Notes: a model not told the origin generated them from the letters alone. Shown: positions 38,142 to 46,934, counted from the stretch's first letter. The stretch is 64,000 nucleotides of DNA from Lachnospiraceae bacterium UBA3804 (GCA_002368665.1 DFEK01000008.1:338315-402314), one strand, 5' to 3'. Translations and numbers: made by a program.

Positions 38142-38214
38142 GCAAGATCCGACAAACAAGATATAGTTTGGTTTACATAATACGAAGAATATTAAATCAT
38201 AACAGATATGGAAA

Positions 38215-38243
38215 AGCAGAGACCGAGAATCTCTGCTTTTTTT
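38215..38243 (+). terminator. terminator of the acyl-CoA synthetase gene
   Basis: AGCAGAGA (38215-38222) pairs with TCTCTGCT (38230-38237), followed by a seven-T run. Confidence 0.85.
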
Positions 38244-38438
38244 AATTCATATCGAAAAATGACCGAAATAGTCATATTCCTGCAAATAATTAAATTACGA
38301 TATAACATTACAAGATATGGAATTCGTGAACATTTGGTGATAATTGTTAAAATTGAGTGAAATCGATTTATGACCATAAACAATTCTGTTATAATGAAAC
38401 CTGTAAATGAACAAAACGAATTATAAGGAGGGAACCAC

Positions 38439-38750
38439 ATGAGTGAAGTTATGTTAACCGAAAGCAATTTCGAAGAAGAAGTATTAAAAGCAACCGTTCC
38501 TGTTTTAGTGGATTTCTGGGCACCCTGGTGCGGACCCTGTAAGATGCTCGGTCCCGTGGTTTCCGAGATCGCTGAAGCGAGCGACGGAAGTTACAAAGTC
38601 GGCAAGGTAAATGTGGATGATGAGCCTGAACTGGCAGAGAAATACGGAATTATGAGCATTCCGTCGATCTTTGTCTTCAAAGACGGTCAGGTGGCAGAGA
38701 AAAAGATCGGTTTAACAACGAAAAACGACCTTTTGGCCATGCTGAAATAA
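38439..38750 (+). CDS. trxA: thioredoxin
   Basis: A 103-residue thioredoxin with the active-site motif WCGPC in FWAPWCGPCKML (about 28-39), the cis-Pro in IMSIPSIFVFKDG and normal length. It reduces protein disulfides in the cytosol. RBS AAGGAGG. A TATAAT-like -10 lies near 38390. It is followed by a dyad and hydG. Confidence 0.95.
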   Translation: MSEVMLTESNFEEEVLKATVPVLVDFWAPWCGPCKMLGPVVSEIAEASDGSYKVGKVNVDDEPELAEKYGIMSIPSIFVFKDGQVAEKKIGLTTKNDLLAMLK

Positions 38751-38781
38751 GAAATCAGAAATTTAATAAATACATTACTCG

Positions 38782-38816
38782 CAAATGCCCCATTTTCGGG
38801 GCATTTGTGATATAAT
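38782..38816 (+). promoter_or_regulatory. perfect dyad next to a -10 element upstream of hydG
   Basis: CAAATGCCCC (38782-38791) and GGGGCATTTG (38798-38807) are separated by six bases, and TATAAT (38811-38816) begins three bases later. There is no T run, so it is either a weak trxA terminator or an operator covering the -35 region of the hydG promoter. Confidence 0.5.
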
Positions 38817-38873
38817 GAATAAATCATATTCTAAAGAGGAAGAGTTGTCTGACTCAAAGAAAGGAAAAGAATT

Positions 38874-40331
38874 ATGGCTATTTATAACCCCAAATCCCTG
38901 ATCGCGGATGAATTCATCAATGATGGTGAGATCCGCGAGACATTAGCTTATGCCGAGGAGCATAAGCACGATTTAGAACTCATTGAGCAGATCTTAGAGA
39001 AAGCCCGCCCGAAGAAACAGGACAAAGGCTATGTCTGCAGCGGACTGACTCACAGAGAAGCAAGTGTTCTGCTTGCCTGCGACCTCCCGGAAGTAGAGGA
39101 GAAAATCTTCCAAATCGCAAACGAGATCAAACTTGCTTACTATGGCAACCGTATCGTAATGTTTGCGCCTCTGTATCTGTCCAACTATTGTGTGAACGGA
39201 TGTCTTTACTGTCCGTATCATCTGAAGAACAAGCACATTCCCCGTAAAAAACTGACGCAGGAAGAACTCCGTGAAGAAGTTATTGCTCTTCAGGATTTAG
39301 GACACAAACGTCTTGCGATCGAAGCGGGTGAAGATCCCGTAAACAATCCGATCGAGTATATTCTCGATTGTATCAAGACGATCTACAGCATTCATCACAA
39401 AAACGGAGATATCCGCCGTGTCAATGTAAATATCGCGGCAACTACCGTTGAAAACTACAGAAAACTTCATGAAGCGGGAATCGGAACATATATCCTGTTC
39501 CAGGAAACCTATCATAAAGAAAGCTATTTAAAACTGCATCCCACGGGACCGAAACACGACTACAACTATCATACGGAAGCCATGGACAGAGCCATGGAAG
39601 GCGGTATCGATGATGTCGGACTGGGTGTTTTATTCGGTCTCGAACTTTACAAATATGAATTTGCGGGCATCTTAATGCATGCAGAACATTTGGAAGCCGT
39701 TCACGGTGTCGGACCGCATACCATTTCCGTACCGAGACTGAAACGTGCCGATGATATCAATCCGGATGAGTTCGACAACGGTATTTCCGATGAAATCTTT
39801 GAGAAGATCGTTGCCTGCATTCGTCTTGCGGTTCCTTATACCGGAATGATCATTTCCACCAGAGAAAACGAGAAGGTTCGTGAGAAAGTGCTTCATCTGG
39901 GTATTTCCCAGATCAGCGGCGGTTCCCGTACTTCCGTCGGCGGATATGCGGGATACACTCCCGAAGAACGTCCTCACGATACTGAGCAGTTTGATGTATC
40001 CGACCAGCGCTCTTTGGACGAAGTTGTGCGCTGGCTGATGCAGAACGGACATGTGCCTTCTTTCTGTACTGCCTGCTACAGAGAGGGAAGAACGGGTGAC
40101 CGTTTCATGGCTCTTTGCAAATCCGGTCAGATCTTAAACTGCTGTCACCCGAATGCGTTGATGACTTTGGCGGAATATCTGGAGGATTACGCTTCACCCG
40201 AAACGAAAGAGATCGGATATGCTCTGATCGAAAAGGAACTGGAGAAAATTCCGAGAGAGAAGACGAAAGAAATCGCCAAGCAGAATATAGCGGATATCCG
40301 TTCCTCCAACAGAAGAGATTTCCGTTTCTAA
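38874..40331 (+). CDS. hydG: [FeFe]-hydrogenase H-cluster maturase HydG
   Basis: A 485-residue radical SAM tyrosine lyase that makes the CO- and CN-bearing iron synthon for the hydrogenase H-cluster. The radical SAM triad is CVNGCLYC near 103-110. The C-terminal auxiliary cluster motif begins CTACYREG near 400, with the distant Cys in the CKSGQILNCC region. Its length fits HydG. hydF follows after 77 bases. HydE and the structural hydrogenase are not in the window. Confidence 0.95.
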   Translation: MAIYNPKSLIADEFINDGEIRETLAYAEEHKHDLELIEQILEKARPKKQDKGYVCSGLTHREASVLLACDLPEVEEKIFQIANEIKLAYYGNRIVMFAPLYLSNYCVNGCLYCPYHLKNKHIPRKKLTQEELREEVIALQDLGHKRLAIEAGEDPVNNPIEYILDCIKTIYSIHHKNGDIRRVNVNIAATTVENYRKLHEAGIGTYILFQETYHKESYLKLHPTGPKHDYNYHTEAMDRAMEGGIDDVGLGVLFGLELYKYEFAGILMHAEHLEAVHGVGPHTISVPRLKRADDINPDEFDNGISDEIFEKIVACIRLAVPYTGMIISTRENEKVREKVLHLGISQISGGSRTSVGGYAGYTPEERPHDTEQFDVSDQRSLDEVVRWLMQNGHVPSFCTACYREGRTGDRFMALCKSGQILNCCHPNALMTLAEYLEDYASPETKEIGYALIEKELEKIPREKTKEIAKQNIADIRSSNRRDFRF

Positions 40332-40370
40332 TTCTTGTGTGATGTGAAAATAAAATTGCAGTTTGTCAGA

Positions 40371-40388
40371 AAACTACAGATGTAGTTT
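40371..40388 (+). promoter_or_regulatory. short palindrome in the hydG-hydF spacer
   Basis: AAACTACAGATGTAGTTT is a perfect 8+2+8 dyad, 21 bases before the hydF start codon. It may be an operator or an mRNA stem near the hydF RBS (AAAGGA, 40395-40400). Confidence 0.4.
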
Positions 40389-40408
40389 CGTGTTAAAGGA
40401 TATAATCA

Positions 40409-41614
40409 ATGGGATTAAATGATGTAGTCAGTGCGGAAAGGGTGCATATCGGATTCTTCGGTATGCGAAACGCCGGTAAATCAAGCGTGGTCAATGCGGT
40501 TACGGGACAGTCTTTAAGTGTTGTTTCCGATGTCAAAGGGACGACGACGGATCCGGTGAAAAAATCCATGGAGCTGCTCCCCATCGGACCTGTGGTGATC
40601 ATTGATACGCCGGGGTATGATGATGAGGGAGCGCTCGGCGAACTGCGTGTGCAGAAAACCAAAGAAGTACTGAATCAGACGGATATAGCGTTGCTGATTG
40701 TTGACGGAACGATCGGAATGACCGGGCTTGACCGGGAATTAACGGATCTGTTCCGGGAGCGGAATGTGCCATACCTTATTGTGTGGAATAAGACGGATCT
40801 GTCCGATCAAACGACGGATGTAGGACTGACGGAAGATAAGGACCGTATGGTACGGGTCAGCGCGTTGACAGGCGAGGGGATCAACACCCTGAAGGAGCGA
40901 ATCGGCGCTTTTGCGTCGGAAAACCGGAAGGAAGAACGTTTTCTTGTTGCGGATCTGCTGGAAAGGGGCGATTTTGTTGTCCTGGTGGTACCGGTGGATG
41001 AATCCGCGCCGAAGGGCAGGCTGATCCTTCCGCAGCAGCAGGTAATGAGAGAATTGTTAGATCATCATTATGCCTTTGTTACCTGTCAGGATACGGACTT
41101 GTCAGAAACTTTATGTAAACTAAATATGAAACCAAAGCTGATCATTACCGATTCACAGGCATTTGAGAGAGTGGCGAAGGATACACCGGAAGATATTATG
41201 TTAACTTCGTTCTCGATCCTGATGGCCCGCTATAAGGGCGGTTTAAAACAGCAGATCAGGGGTGCAAGAAAGCTCGCCTCGTTAAAGGACGGGGATACGG
41301 TTCTGATTTCCGAGGGCTGTACCCATCACAGACAATGCAAAGATATCGGAACAGTGAAAATGCCCGGATGGATTGAGAATTATTCCAAAGCGAAACCGAA
41401 TTATCGTTTTACCTCCGGCGGGGATTTTCCAGATGATCTGAATGGGATCGATCTGATCGTTCACTGCGGCGGTTGTATGTTAAACGAGAATCAAATGAAA
41501 ACCCGTGTGCAGAGTGCTGTGAAAGCAGGCGTTCCCATCGTCAATTACGGTATCGCCATCGCCGCGATGCATGGCATATTGGAGCGAAGCCTGGCACCAT
41601 TAAAAGAGTATTAA
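40409..41614 (+). CDS. hydF: [FeFe]-hydrogenase H-cluster assembly GTPase HydF
   Basis: A 401-residue GTPase scaffold on which the H-cluster precursor is assembled and handed to the hydrogenase. G1 GMRNAGKSS near 18, G3 DTPGYD near 67, G4 NKTD near 129. The C-terminal cluster-binding Cys/His set is seen as CTHHRQC near 309 and HCGGC near 354. Its last 24 bases plus the stop region recur at 43266-43298, on the far side of the minus-strand HD-phosphatase gene. Confidence 0.95.
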   Translation: MGLNDVVSAERVHIGFFGMRNAGKSSVVNAVTGQSLSVVSDVKGTTTDPVKKSMELLPIGPVVIIDTPGYDDEGALGELRVQKTKEVLNQTDIALLIVDGTIGMTGLDRELTDLFRERNVPYLIVWNKTDLSDQTTDVGLTEDKDRMVRVSALTGEGINTLKERIGAFASENRKEERFLVADLLERGDFVVLVVPVDESAPKGRLILPQQQVMRELLDHHYAFVTCQDTDLSETLCKLNMKPKLIITDSQAFERVAKDTPEDIMLTSFSILMARYKGGLKQQIRGARKLASLKDGDTVLISEGCTHHRQCKDIGTVKMPGWIENYSKAKPNYRFTSGGDFPDDLNGIDLIVHCGGCMLNENQMKTRVQSAVKAGVPIVNYGIAIAAMHGILERSLAPLKEY

Positions 41615-41620
41615 AATTTC
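41589..41620 (+). repeat. hydF 3'-end repeat, copy 1
   Basis: Thirty-two bases spanning the last codons and stop of hydF; 29 of 32 match copy 2 at 43266-43297, including 21 identical bases in a row (41600-41620). The two copies are in the same orientation. Confidence 0.8.
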
Positions 41621-41635
41621 ATTGCACAGATGTAT

Positions 41636-43123
41636 TCACCTGATGGCGGACGTCAGGTATTTCTTTTTCAGCCGTTCGAGATTGTCCCATCCGAAACCAA
41701 TCTTTTCGGCGATAAACCTCTGATTGCCGGAATAATTGGACTCGATATAGTAGAAGCCGGATGCGATAATCTCCGGAACAACACTTAAGATTGTTTGTAC
41801 CGCCATCTGCAGTTCTTTGTTGTAGCCGTGTTCCTGTAATTCGAATTTAAAGGATTCCGCCAGGGCCATATAAGAAATTGCGGATGCGTTGTAATCGTTT
41901 ATGATATCTTCAGTCGAACATCCGAGCGCATACATAAATAGTGCCGCCATAATACCGGTTCGATCTTTTCCGCTGGTGCAATGGAACAAAGTAGTGCCAT
42001 CGTTTTCCGAGATAAGTTGAAAAATCTTTCTTAATGCCTCTTTAGAAGTGAGCTCGGAGCTGATATTCTGGTACATTTTTCTGACTTCGTCGATTCGGGC
42101 ATACTCAGCCAGATACCATGCTCTTTCGTTATTTGTTTCGCTTTGCTGATATCTAAAAGTAAGCTGTTTTATTCGCTCCGAATCCGGCGTGTTGCCGAGG
42201 GGGATATGTTCATACCGGACACCGGGAATGCGGACATCCGGTTTATTGCAGACTTCTTCCAACGAACGCATATCGATAACAAGCGACAGACCGCAATGCT
42301 CTTTTAAGTATTCGCCGTCCTCAGTAGTTAATTTCGAAAGTTCTGCGCTTCGAATGATTTTTCCTGATTTAAAGTATTGGCCGTCACATGTGGTGACATT
42401 GCCAAGAAAGCGTATATTTTTCACGGATTTGAGTTTAATTCCGTTTGTCATCACAACATCCAGAGCCTTGTCAAATTCTTCATCCGAGAGAGTATCGCAT
42501 AAAGCACGTTCGGGATTTGGAACATTCGTGCTTTTTTTCTTTAATTTCTCTTCAAGCAGATAATCGAAGGCGTTATTGAGGAGTTCTTCGGTATATTTGT
42601 CGGTATTACGGGAATACTGATATTCTAATCGAACTCGCAGACCTCTTAGGAGGGCTTCATCCAAGTCGGTCTTTGCAATGCGATAGAGGTATTGCGTAAT
42701 GGCATAGTTGGGACGGTTAGGTTCGGCAGAATCGGAAAAAAAGATAATTTTTTCCAATATCGACATATCGGGACGTGCGGAATAATGATAGCGAATGGCA
42801 TTTAATGCGTCTACATCTTTTAGCCCGAATTCATGCTCGGCAATCAGCGCGCCTACCTCGGCGTGCATATTATCCGGAACGCGAAGACTTAATTCACTTA
42901 TGTTATGACCATACTTCTCGGCAACAGTCATCATTTCATCGGGAGTCATATCCTTGGCAATATCGTGCAGCATAGCCGTAATACGGACGATTCCCGTGTC
43001 TACCCCGTGGCATTTGGCAAGCGAAAGCGCCATCTCTGTCATACTGAGGATATGTCGGAAACGTTTCTCTGAGACATATTGTCGGACTCTTTGTTCCAGT
43101 TCTTTGGTTTCAAATTCCATCAT
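41636..43123 (-). CDS. HD hydrolase (YqeK-like) fused to tyrosine phosphatase
   Basis: A 495-residue two-domain protein. Residues about 1-195 match YqeK-type HD hydrolases (Ap4A-cleaving in relatives): H24, HD pair 53-54 in MLHDIAKDM, HAEVGA near 86, RYHYSARPDMS near 110 and the EPNR signature near 132. Residues about 215-495 are a PTPLP-like/Y_phosphatase3 domain with the catalytic loop HCTSGKDRTG (Cys near 382). Both active sites look intact. The gene stands alone between hydF and fprA on the opposite strand, bracketed by the duplicated hydF 3' end, which suggests insertion. RBS is weak (CGGGAAT). Confidence 0.85.
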   Translation of the reverse strand: MMEFETKELEQRVRQYVSEKRFRHILSMTEMALSLAKCHGVDTGIVRITAMLHDIAKDMTPDEMMTVAEKYGHNISELSLRVPDNMHAEVGALIAEHEFGLKDVDALNAIRYHYSARPDMSILEKIIFFSDSAEPNRPNYAITQYLYRIAKTDLDEALLRGLRVRLEYQYSRNTDKYTEELLNNAFDYLLEEKLKKKSTNVPNPERALCDTLSDEEFDKALDVVMTNGIKLKSVKNIRFLGNVTTCDGQYFKSGKIIRSAELSKLTTEDGEYLKEHCGLSLVIDMRSLEEVCNKPDVRIPGVRYEHIPLGNTPDSERIKQLTFRYQQSETNNERAWYLAEYARIDEVRKMYQNISSELTSKEALRKIFQLISENDGTTLFHCTSGKDRTGIMAALFMYALGCSTEDIINDYNASAISYMALAESFKFELQEHGYNKELQMAVQTILSVVPEIIASGFYYIESNYSGNQRFIAEKIGFGWDNLERLKKKYLTSAIR

Positions 43124-43453
43124 AGGTATTCCCGATGCTTTCAGTTGGTAAATTTACTCTTATAACCGTACACTTATGGCATTGCTGCCGGAAATGTCAA
43201 AACATATGACTTATAAATATACAAATATTATAACGGATTCCCATACCGGATAGCAATATATAGGTGCCCGGCACAGTTAAAAGAGTATTAAAATTTCCTT
43301 TAAAAAGGGTTACAATCAATGCAGATAGCAAAAAGAGCCAGGAACAGAATTTCTGTTAAGAAGAGTAGGTCACAAACGGAATTTTTTATGATATACTAAT
43401 CGTATGCTGGAAAGCGGATTTATCATATTACGGAAGATATTTAAGGAGGGCTT
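43124..43453. other. 330-base spacer with hydF 3'-end remnant
   Basis: This stretch separates the minus-strand HD-phosphatase gene from fprA. It holds the second copy of the hydF 3' end (43266-43297) and a TATACT -10-like element at 43392-43397 for fprA. The only open frame is a 26-codon one at 43319 without a convincing RBS. I see no further gene. Confidence 0.7.
43266..43297 (+). repeat. hydF 3'-end repeat, copy 2
   Basis: Matches 29 of 32 bases of 41589-41620, including the run 43277-43297. It still reads as the hydF ending L-K-E-Y-stop in the corresponding frame, but the upstream sequence is unrelated to hydF. Confidence 0.8.
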
Positions 43454-45244
43454 ATGAGAGTTACGAACGACATTATTTATATTGGGGTAAACGATCACAA
43501 ATTGGATTTGTTTGAAGGACAGTATGATGTACCGAACGGTATGGCATACAATTCCTATGTGATCATGGATGAGAAGATTGCCATCATGGATACCGTGGAT
43601 AAGAATTTTACCCATGAGTGGCTGGACAATCTGGATAAAGCTTTGAACGGACGTAAGCCCGATTATCTTGTGGTTCAGCATATGGAGCCGGACCATTCCG
43701 CAAATATCGTTAATTTCGTAAAGACATATCCCGATGCAAAGATTGTATCTTCTGCAAAAGCGTTTGTGATGATGAAGCAGTTTTTTGGAACGGATTTTGA
43801 GGAGAAACAGGTAGTGATTGCCGAGGGCTCCACTCTGGAACTGGGAACGCATACCTTAAACTTCGTGGCTGCTCCGATGGTGCACTGGCCGGAAGTTATG
43901 ATGACATATGATTCCACGGATAAGGTTCTTTTCTCCGCTGACGGATTCGGTAAATTCGGTGCACTGGATGTGGAAGAAGACTGGGCATGCGAAGCAAGAA
44001 GATACTATTTCGGTATCGTCGGAAAATACGGTGCACAGGTGCAGGCAGTTTTGAAGAAAGCAGCCAATCTGGACATTCAGGTGATCTGCCCTCTGCATGG
44101 TCCCGTACTCAGCGAGAACTTAGGCTATTATATCGGACTTTATCAGACCTGGTCCACTTACCAGCAGGAGACGGAAGGAATTGTGATCGCATACACTTCC
44201 GTTTACGGAAACACCAAGAAAGCGGTAGAGAAACTTGCTGAACTTTTAAAGGCCAAGGGATGCCCGAAGGTTGTTGTAAACGACCTTGCAAGATGTGATA
44301 TGGCGGAAGCGGTTGAAGATGCATTCCGCTACAGCAAGATCATCCTTGCGACCACAACCTATAACGCAGAGATTTTCCCGTTCATGCGTGAGTTCATCAA
44401 TCACCTGACCGAGCGTAATTTTGCAAATCATAAGATCGGTCTGATCGAGAACGGAACCTGGGCTCCGACAGCAGCCAAGGTAATGAAAGGCATGCTGGAA
44501 AACTGCAAGAACTGCACGTTTGCGGAGAATACCGTTCATATTAAGTCAGCATTGAATGACGAGAGCACGGCTCAGCTGGAAGCACTTGCGGAAGAATTCG
44601 GCAGTGAATACGAAGCAAGAAAAGCTGATACGGCCGATAAGAATGACCTTCGTGCAATGTTCAGCATCGGTTACGGATTATATGTGGTAACCTCCAATGA
44701 CGGAAAGAAAGACAACGGCTGTATCGTCAACACCGTAACACAGGTGACCAGTTCTCCGAACCGTGTGGCAGTTACGATCAACAAAGAAAATTATACGCAC
44801 CATGTAGTAGAGCAGACCGGTATTATGAACGTTAACTGTCTCTCCGTGGAAGCACCGTTCTCCGTATTCGAAAACTTCGGATTCCAGAGCGGCAGAACTG
44901 CAGATAAATTAAAGGATATCGAGGAACTTCGCTCCGATAACGGATTGCGTTTCCTTCCGCAGTACATCAATGCATTCTTCTCCTTAAAAGTTGTAAACTA
45001 TGTTGATCTCGGAACGCACGGCATGTTTATCTGTGATGTTACCGAGTCCAGAGTGATCACCAAAGCGGAGACCATGACATATACCTACTACCAGAACAAT
45101 GTAAAACCGAAGCCTAAAACCGAAGGCAAGAAGGGATATGTATGTAAGGTTTGCGGATATGTATATGAGGGAGATGAACTTCCCGAAGACTTCGTATGTC
45201 CGCTTTGCAAACACGGTGCGGCAGACTTTGAACCGATTTCCTAA
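43454..45244 (+). CDS. flavodiiron protein with flavin reductase and rubredoxin domains
   Basis: A 596-residue oxygen- or NO-reducing flavoprotein. The N-terminal metallo-beta-lactamase-like diiron domain (about 1-250) has ligands H76, E78, D80, H81 in HMEPDHS, then MVHWPE near 144, SADGFG near 163 and CPLHGP near 220. A flavodoxin domain follows (about 254-390, YTSVYGNTKKA), then a flavin reductase-like domain (about 405-550), then a rubredoxin (CKVCGY and CPLCKHG). One chain thus holds the whole electron path to the diiron site. It protects an anaerobe with O2-sensitive hydrogenase. RBS AAGGAGGG. Confidence 0.93.
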   Translation: MRVTNDIIYIGVNDHKLDLFEGQYDVPNGMAYNSYVIMDEKIAIMDTVDKNFTHEWLDNLDKALNGRKPDYLVVQHMEPDHSANIVNFVKTYPDAKIVSSAKAFVMMKQFFGTDFEEKQVVIAEGSTLELGTHTLNFVAAPMVHWPEVMMTYDSTDKVLFSADGFGKFGALDVEEDWACEARRYYFGIVGKYGAQVQAVLKKAANLDIQVICPLHGPVLSENLGYYIGLYQTWSTYQQETEGIVIAYTSVYGNTKKAVEKLAELLKAKGCPKVVVNDLARCDMAEAVEDAFRYSKIILATTTYNAEIFPFMREFINHLTERNFANHKIGLIENGTWAPTAAKVMKGMLENCKNCTFAENTVHIKSALNDESTAQLEALAEEFGSEYEARKADTADKNDLRAMFSIGYGLYVVTSNDGKKDNGCIVNTVTQVTSSPNRVAVTINKENYTHHVVEQTGIMNVNCLSVEAPFSVFENFGFQSGRTADKLKDIEELRSDNGLRFLPQYINAFFSLKVVNYVDLGTHGMFICDVTESRVITKAETMTYTYYQNNVKPKPKTEGKKGYVCKVCGYVYEGDELPEDFVCPLCKHGAADFEPIS

Positions 45245-45247
45245 AAC

Positions 45248-45865
45248 ATGGCAGATCGAATTGTCCGAAAAATAAGATTGTATTATATCTCAGGGAGCAT
45301 TGTATTATTGCTCCTTGAGATTTTTATTGCTCTTTTTATGAGAGATTCTTTCGTTCGCCCGTTTCTTGGGGATTTCCTCGTAGTTATTCTTTTGTACATG
45401 ATCATACGCAGTTTCTTTCCCATCGGAGCACCGTGGCTTCCGGCCGGGGTATTTGCATTCTCTGTGTTGGTTGAAATCCTGCAGTTTTTCCATATCGTAG
45501 ATATCCTACATTTGTCAGACAACCGTTTTATGTCAGTATTGATCGGCGGTGTGTTTGACTGGAAGGACATTCTGGCATATTTCCTGGGATGTCTGGTTTG
45601 TGCTTTTTCCTATTTTGTTTTAAGCAAAGCCGTATCGCAGAAACTGACGGGGGATTCCAACAAAGAAGACAAGGCTCCAAAATATGACAGCATCAATAAG
45701 AAGCCGGTCATCAAATGCAGCATCTGTAACGGTGAGCAGGTGGCCGGTTTTGTGGATCTTTCAAACGGAATTTTTGAGGATGTGATGTTAATCCGCTGCG
45801 AGGCGGATCTGAAGGAATTTTGCAGAAAATATGGCATAGTGGGCCAAATAGAAAAGATATATTAA
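45248..45865 (+). CDS. DUF2809 membrane protein with C-terminal Cys-pair domain
   Basis: A 205-residue protein. Residues about 12-130 carry four membrane segments and the PWLPAGVFAFSVLVEILQFF and LGGVFDWKDILAYFLG-like blocks of DUF2809. Residues about 150-205 form a small soluble domain (KCSICNGEQVAGFVDLSNG) that occurs alone as a small protein in related bacteria; its Cys pair may bind metal. The role is unknown. It starts three bases after the fprA stop, so it is co-transcribed with it. Confidence 0.75.
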   Translation: MADRIVRKIRLYYISGSIVLLLLEIFIALFMRDSFVRPFLGDFLVVILLYMIIRSFFPIGAPWLPAGVFAFSVLVEILQFFHIVDILHLSDNRFMSVLIGGVFDWKDILAYFLGCLVCAFSYFVLSKAVSQKLTGDSNKEDKAPKYDSINKKPVIKCSICNGEQVAGFVDLSNGIFEDVMLIRCEADLKEFCRKYGIVGQIEKIY

Positions 45866-45876
45866 AGGGGAATGAT

Positions 45877-46017
45877 ATGGCTGAATATAAACAACCGCCC
45901 AGATCTTTGATTTCGAATGTAATGATGTATGCAACGCAGTCGGGAACGGATCTTTTTACGAATAAAAAACCGACAAGGGTAATCAACAAGGATGAAAATA
46001 TTACTCTTCGAAAATAA
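45877..46017 (+). CDS. 46-residue small protein
   Basis: A short protein (MAEYKQPPRSLISNVMMYAT start) with good RBS (AAAGGGG) 11 bases after the DUF2809 gene. It has no membrane segment or known motif. It is probably translated as the last gene of the fprA unit; the function is unknown. Confidence 0.6.
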   Translation: MAEYKQPPRSLISNVMMYATQSGTDLFTNKKPTRVINKDENITLRK

Positions 46018-46170
46018 GCAATGTTGTATACTTTTTTGACGACAAATATGTTTACAGGCCGTATGCGTGGTGCAGATCCATGGATACGGAATTTGATGAA
46101 TCCAAGGGTGATATTCTGTTTTCTTTGGAATAAGTCGTAGGCGTTTATTTTCGAATTTGGAGATACGAAT

Positions 46171-46929
46171 ATGATGTTAGAGAGGACGATATTTGCCGGA
46201 CTGGCCGGAAAGTGCAGCGCCAACAGAGCTTATCCGATGTCGATTGCGGAAGGTTTTCAGGACGGAGAGATTTTCACAATTAAGGATTTGGCAGCGGACG
46301 GCGACGAATCCGAAAAGGCGGTTTTATTTCATCATTACGCGGGATTTGCATATATTTCAGGAAATCCGGATGAGGGATTTTTGAATAAAATATATCAGAA
46401 GTTTTATCTGAAGGAACCGGAAAGAAGATTCGTGCTGGTGACGGATGACCCGAAAGTGGAAGAATTTTTCGCCGGAAAAGAAGGTGTCCGGTTGGAGAAA
46501 AGGGCGGAGTACCGGTTCGGCAAATTACCAAATGCAGCGCCGGAGTGCAAATACCGGACAGAGCGAATATCGGAAGAGAATTATGACAAGATAAGCGGAA
46601 AAATTGTTCCCGGATTTTCCTGGAAGGACAAAGAACAGTTTCTGAAAAACGGCTTTGGATTTGTCGCAATGGACGGGGAAAAAGTAATTGCGGTTGCTTT
46701 TTCCGCAGCGGTAAGTTCCGATGAGGTTGATATCGGAATTGAGACGGATGAGAGTTACCGTCATCAGGGACTTGCGAAGACCCTCGCAGACAAAATGTGC
46801 AGGGAGATTATTTTACAGGGGAAGAAACCTGTCTGGGCGCATTCCGTTTCAAATAAAGGCTCAAAGTATACGGCGGAATCTGCAGGTTTTGTGCAGGAGA
46901 GAGTGAATACCATCATTTTGCGGAAATGA
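46171..46929 (+). CDS. GNAT family N-acetyltransferase
   Basis: A 252-residue acetyltransferase. The C-terminal half has the GNAT core: VIAVAFSAAV strand, VDIGIETDESYRHQGLAKTLA with the acetyl-CoA loop (R/Q-x-x-G-x-A) near 202, and a final NKGSKYTAESAGFV. The N-terminal half is a divergent GNAT-like fold. It is one of four GNAT genes between 46 and 51 kb. Substrate unknown. The stop is directly followed by a REP-like repeat. Confidence 0.82.
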   Translation: MMLERTIFAGLAGKCSANRAYPMSIAEGFQDGEIFTIKDLAADGDESEKAVLFHHYAGFAYISGNPDEGFLNKIYQKFYLKEPERRFVLVTDDPKVEEFFAGKEGVRLEKRAEYRFGKLPNAAPECKYRTERISEENYDKISGKIVPGFSWKDKEQFLKNGFGFVAMDGEKVIAVAFSAAVSSDEVDIGIETDESYRHQGLAKTLADKMCREIILQGKKPVWAHSVSNKGSKYTAESAGFVQERVNTIILRK

Positions 46930-46934
46930 ACCAG

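Noticed and set aside
40401..40406. TATAAT just before hydF as a -10 box
   Set aside because: It lies three bases before the ATG and after the RBS, so a transcript starting there would have no leader.
43319..43399. A 26-codon basic open frame upstream of fprA
   Set aside because: It has no convincing RBS, covers the likely fprA promoter, and lacks any known motif.
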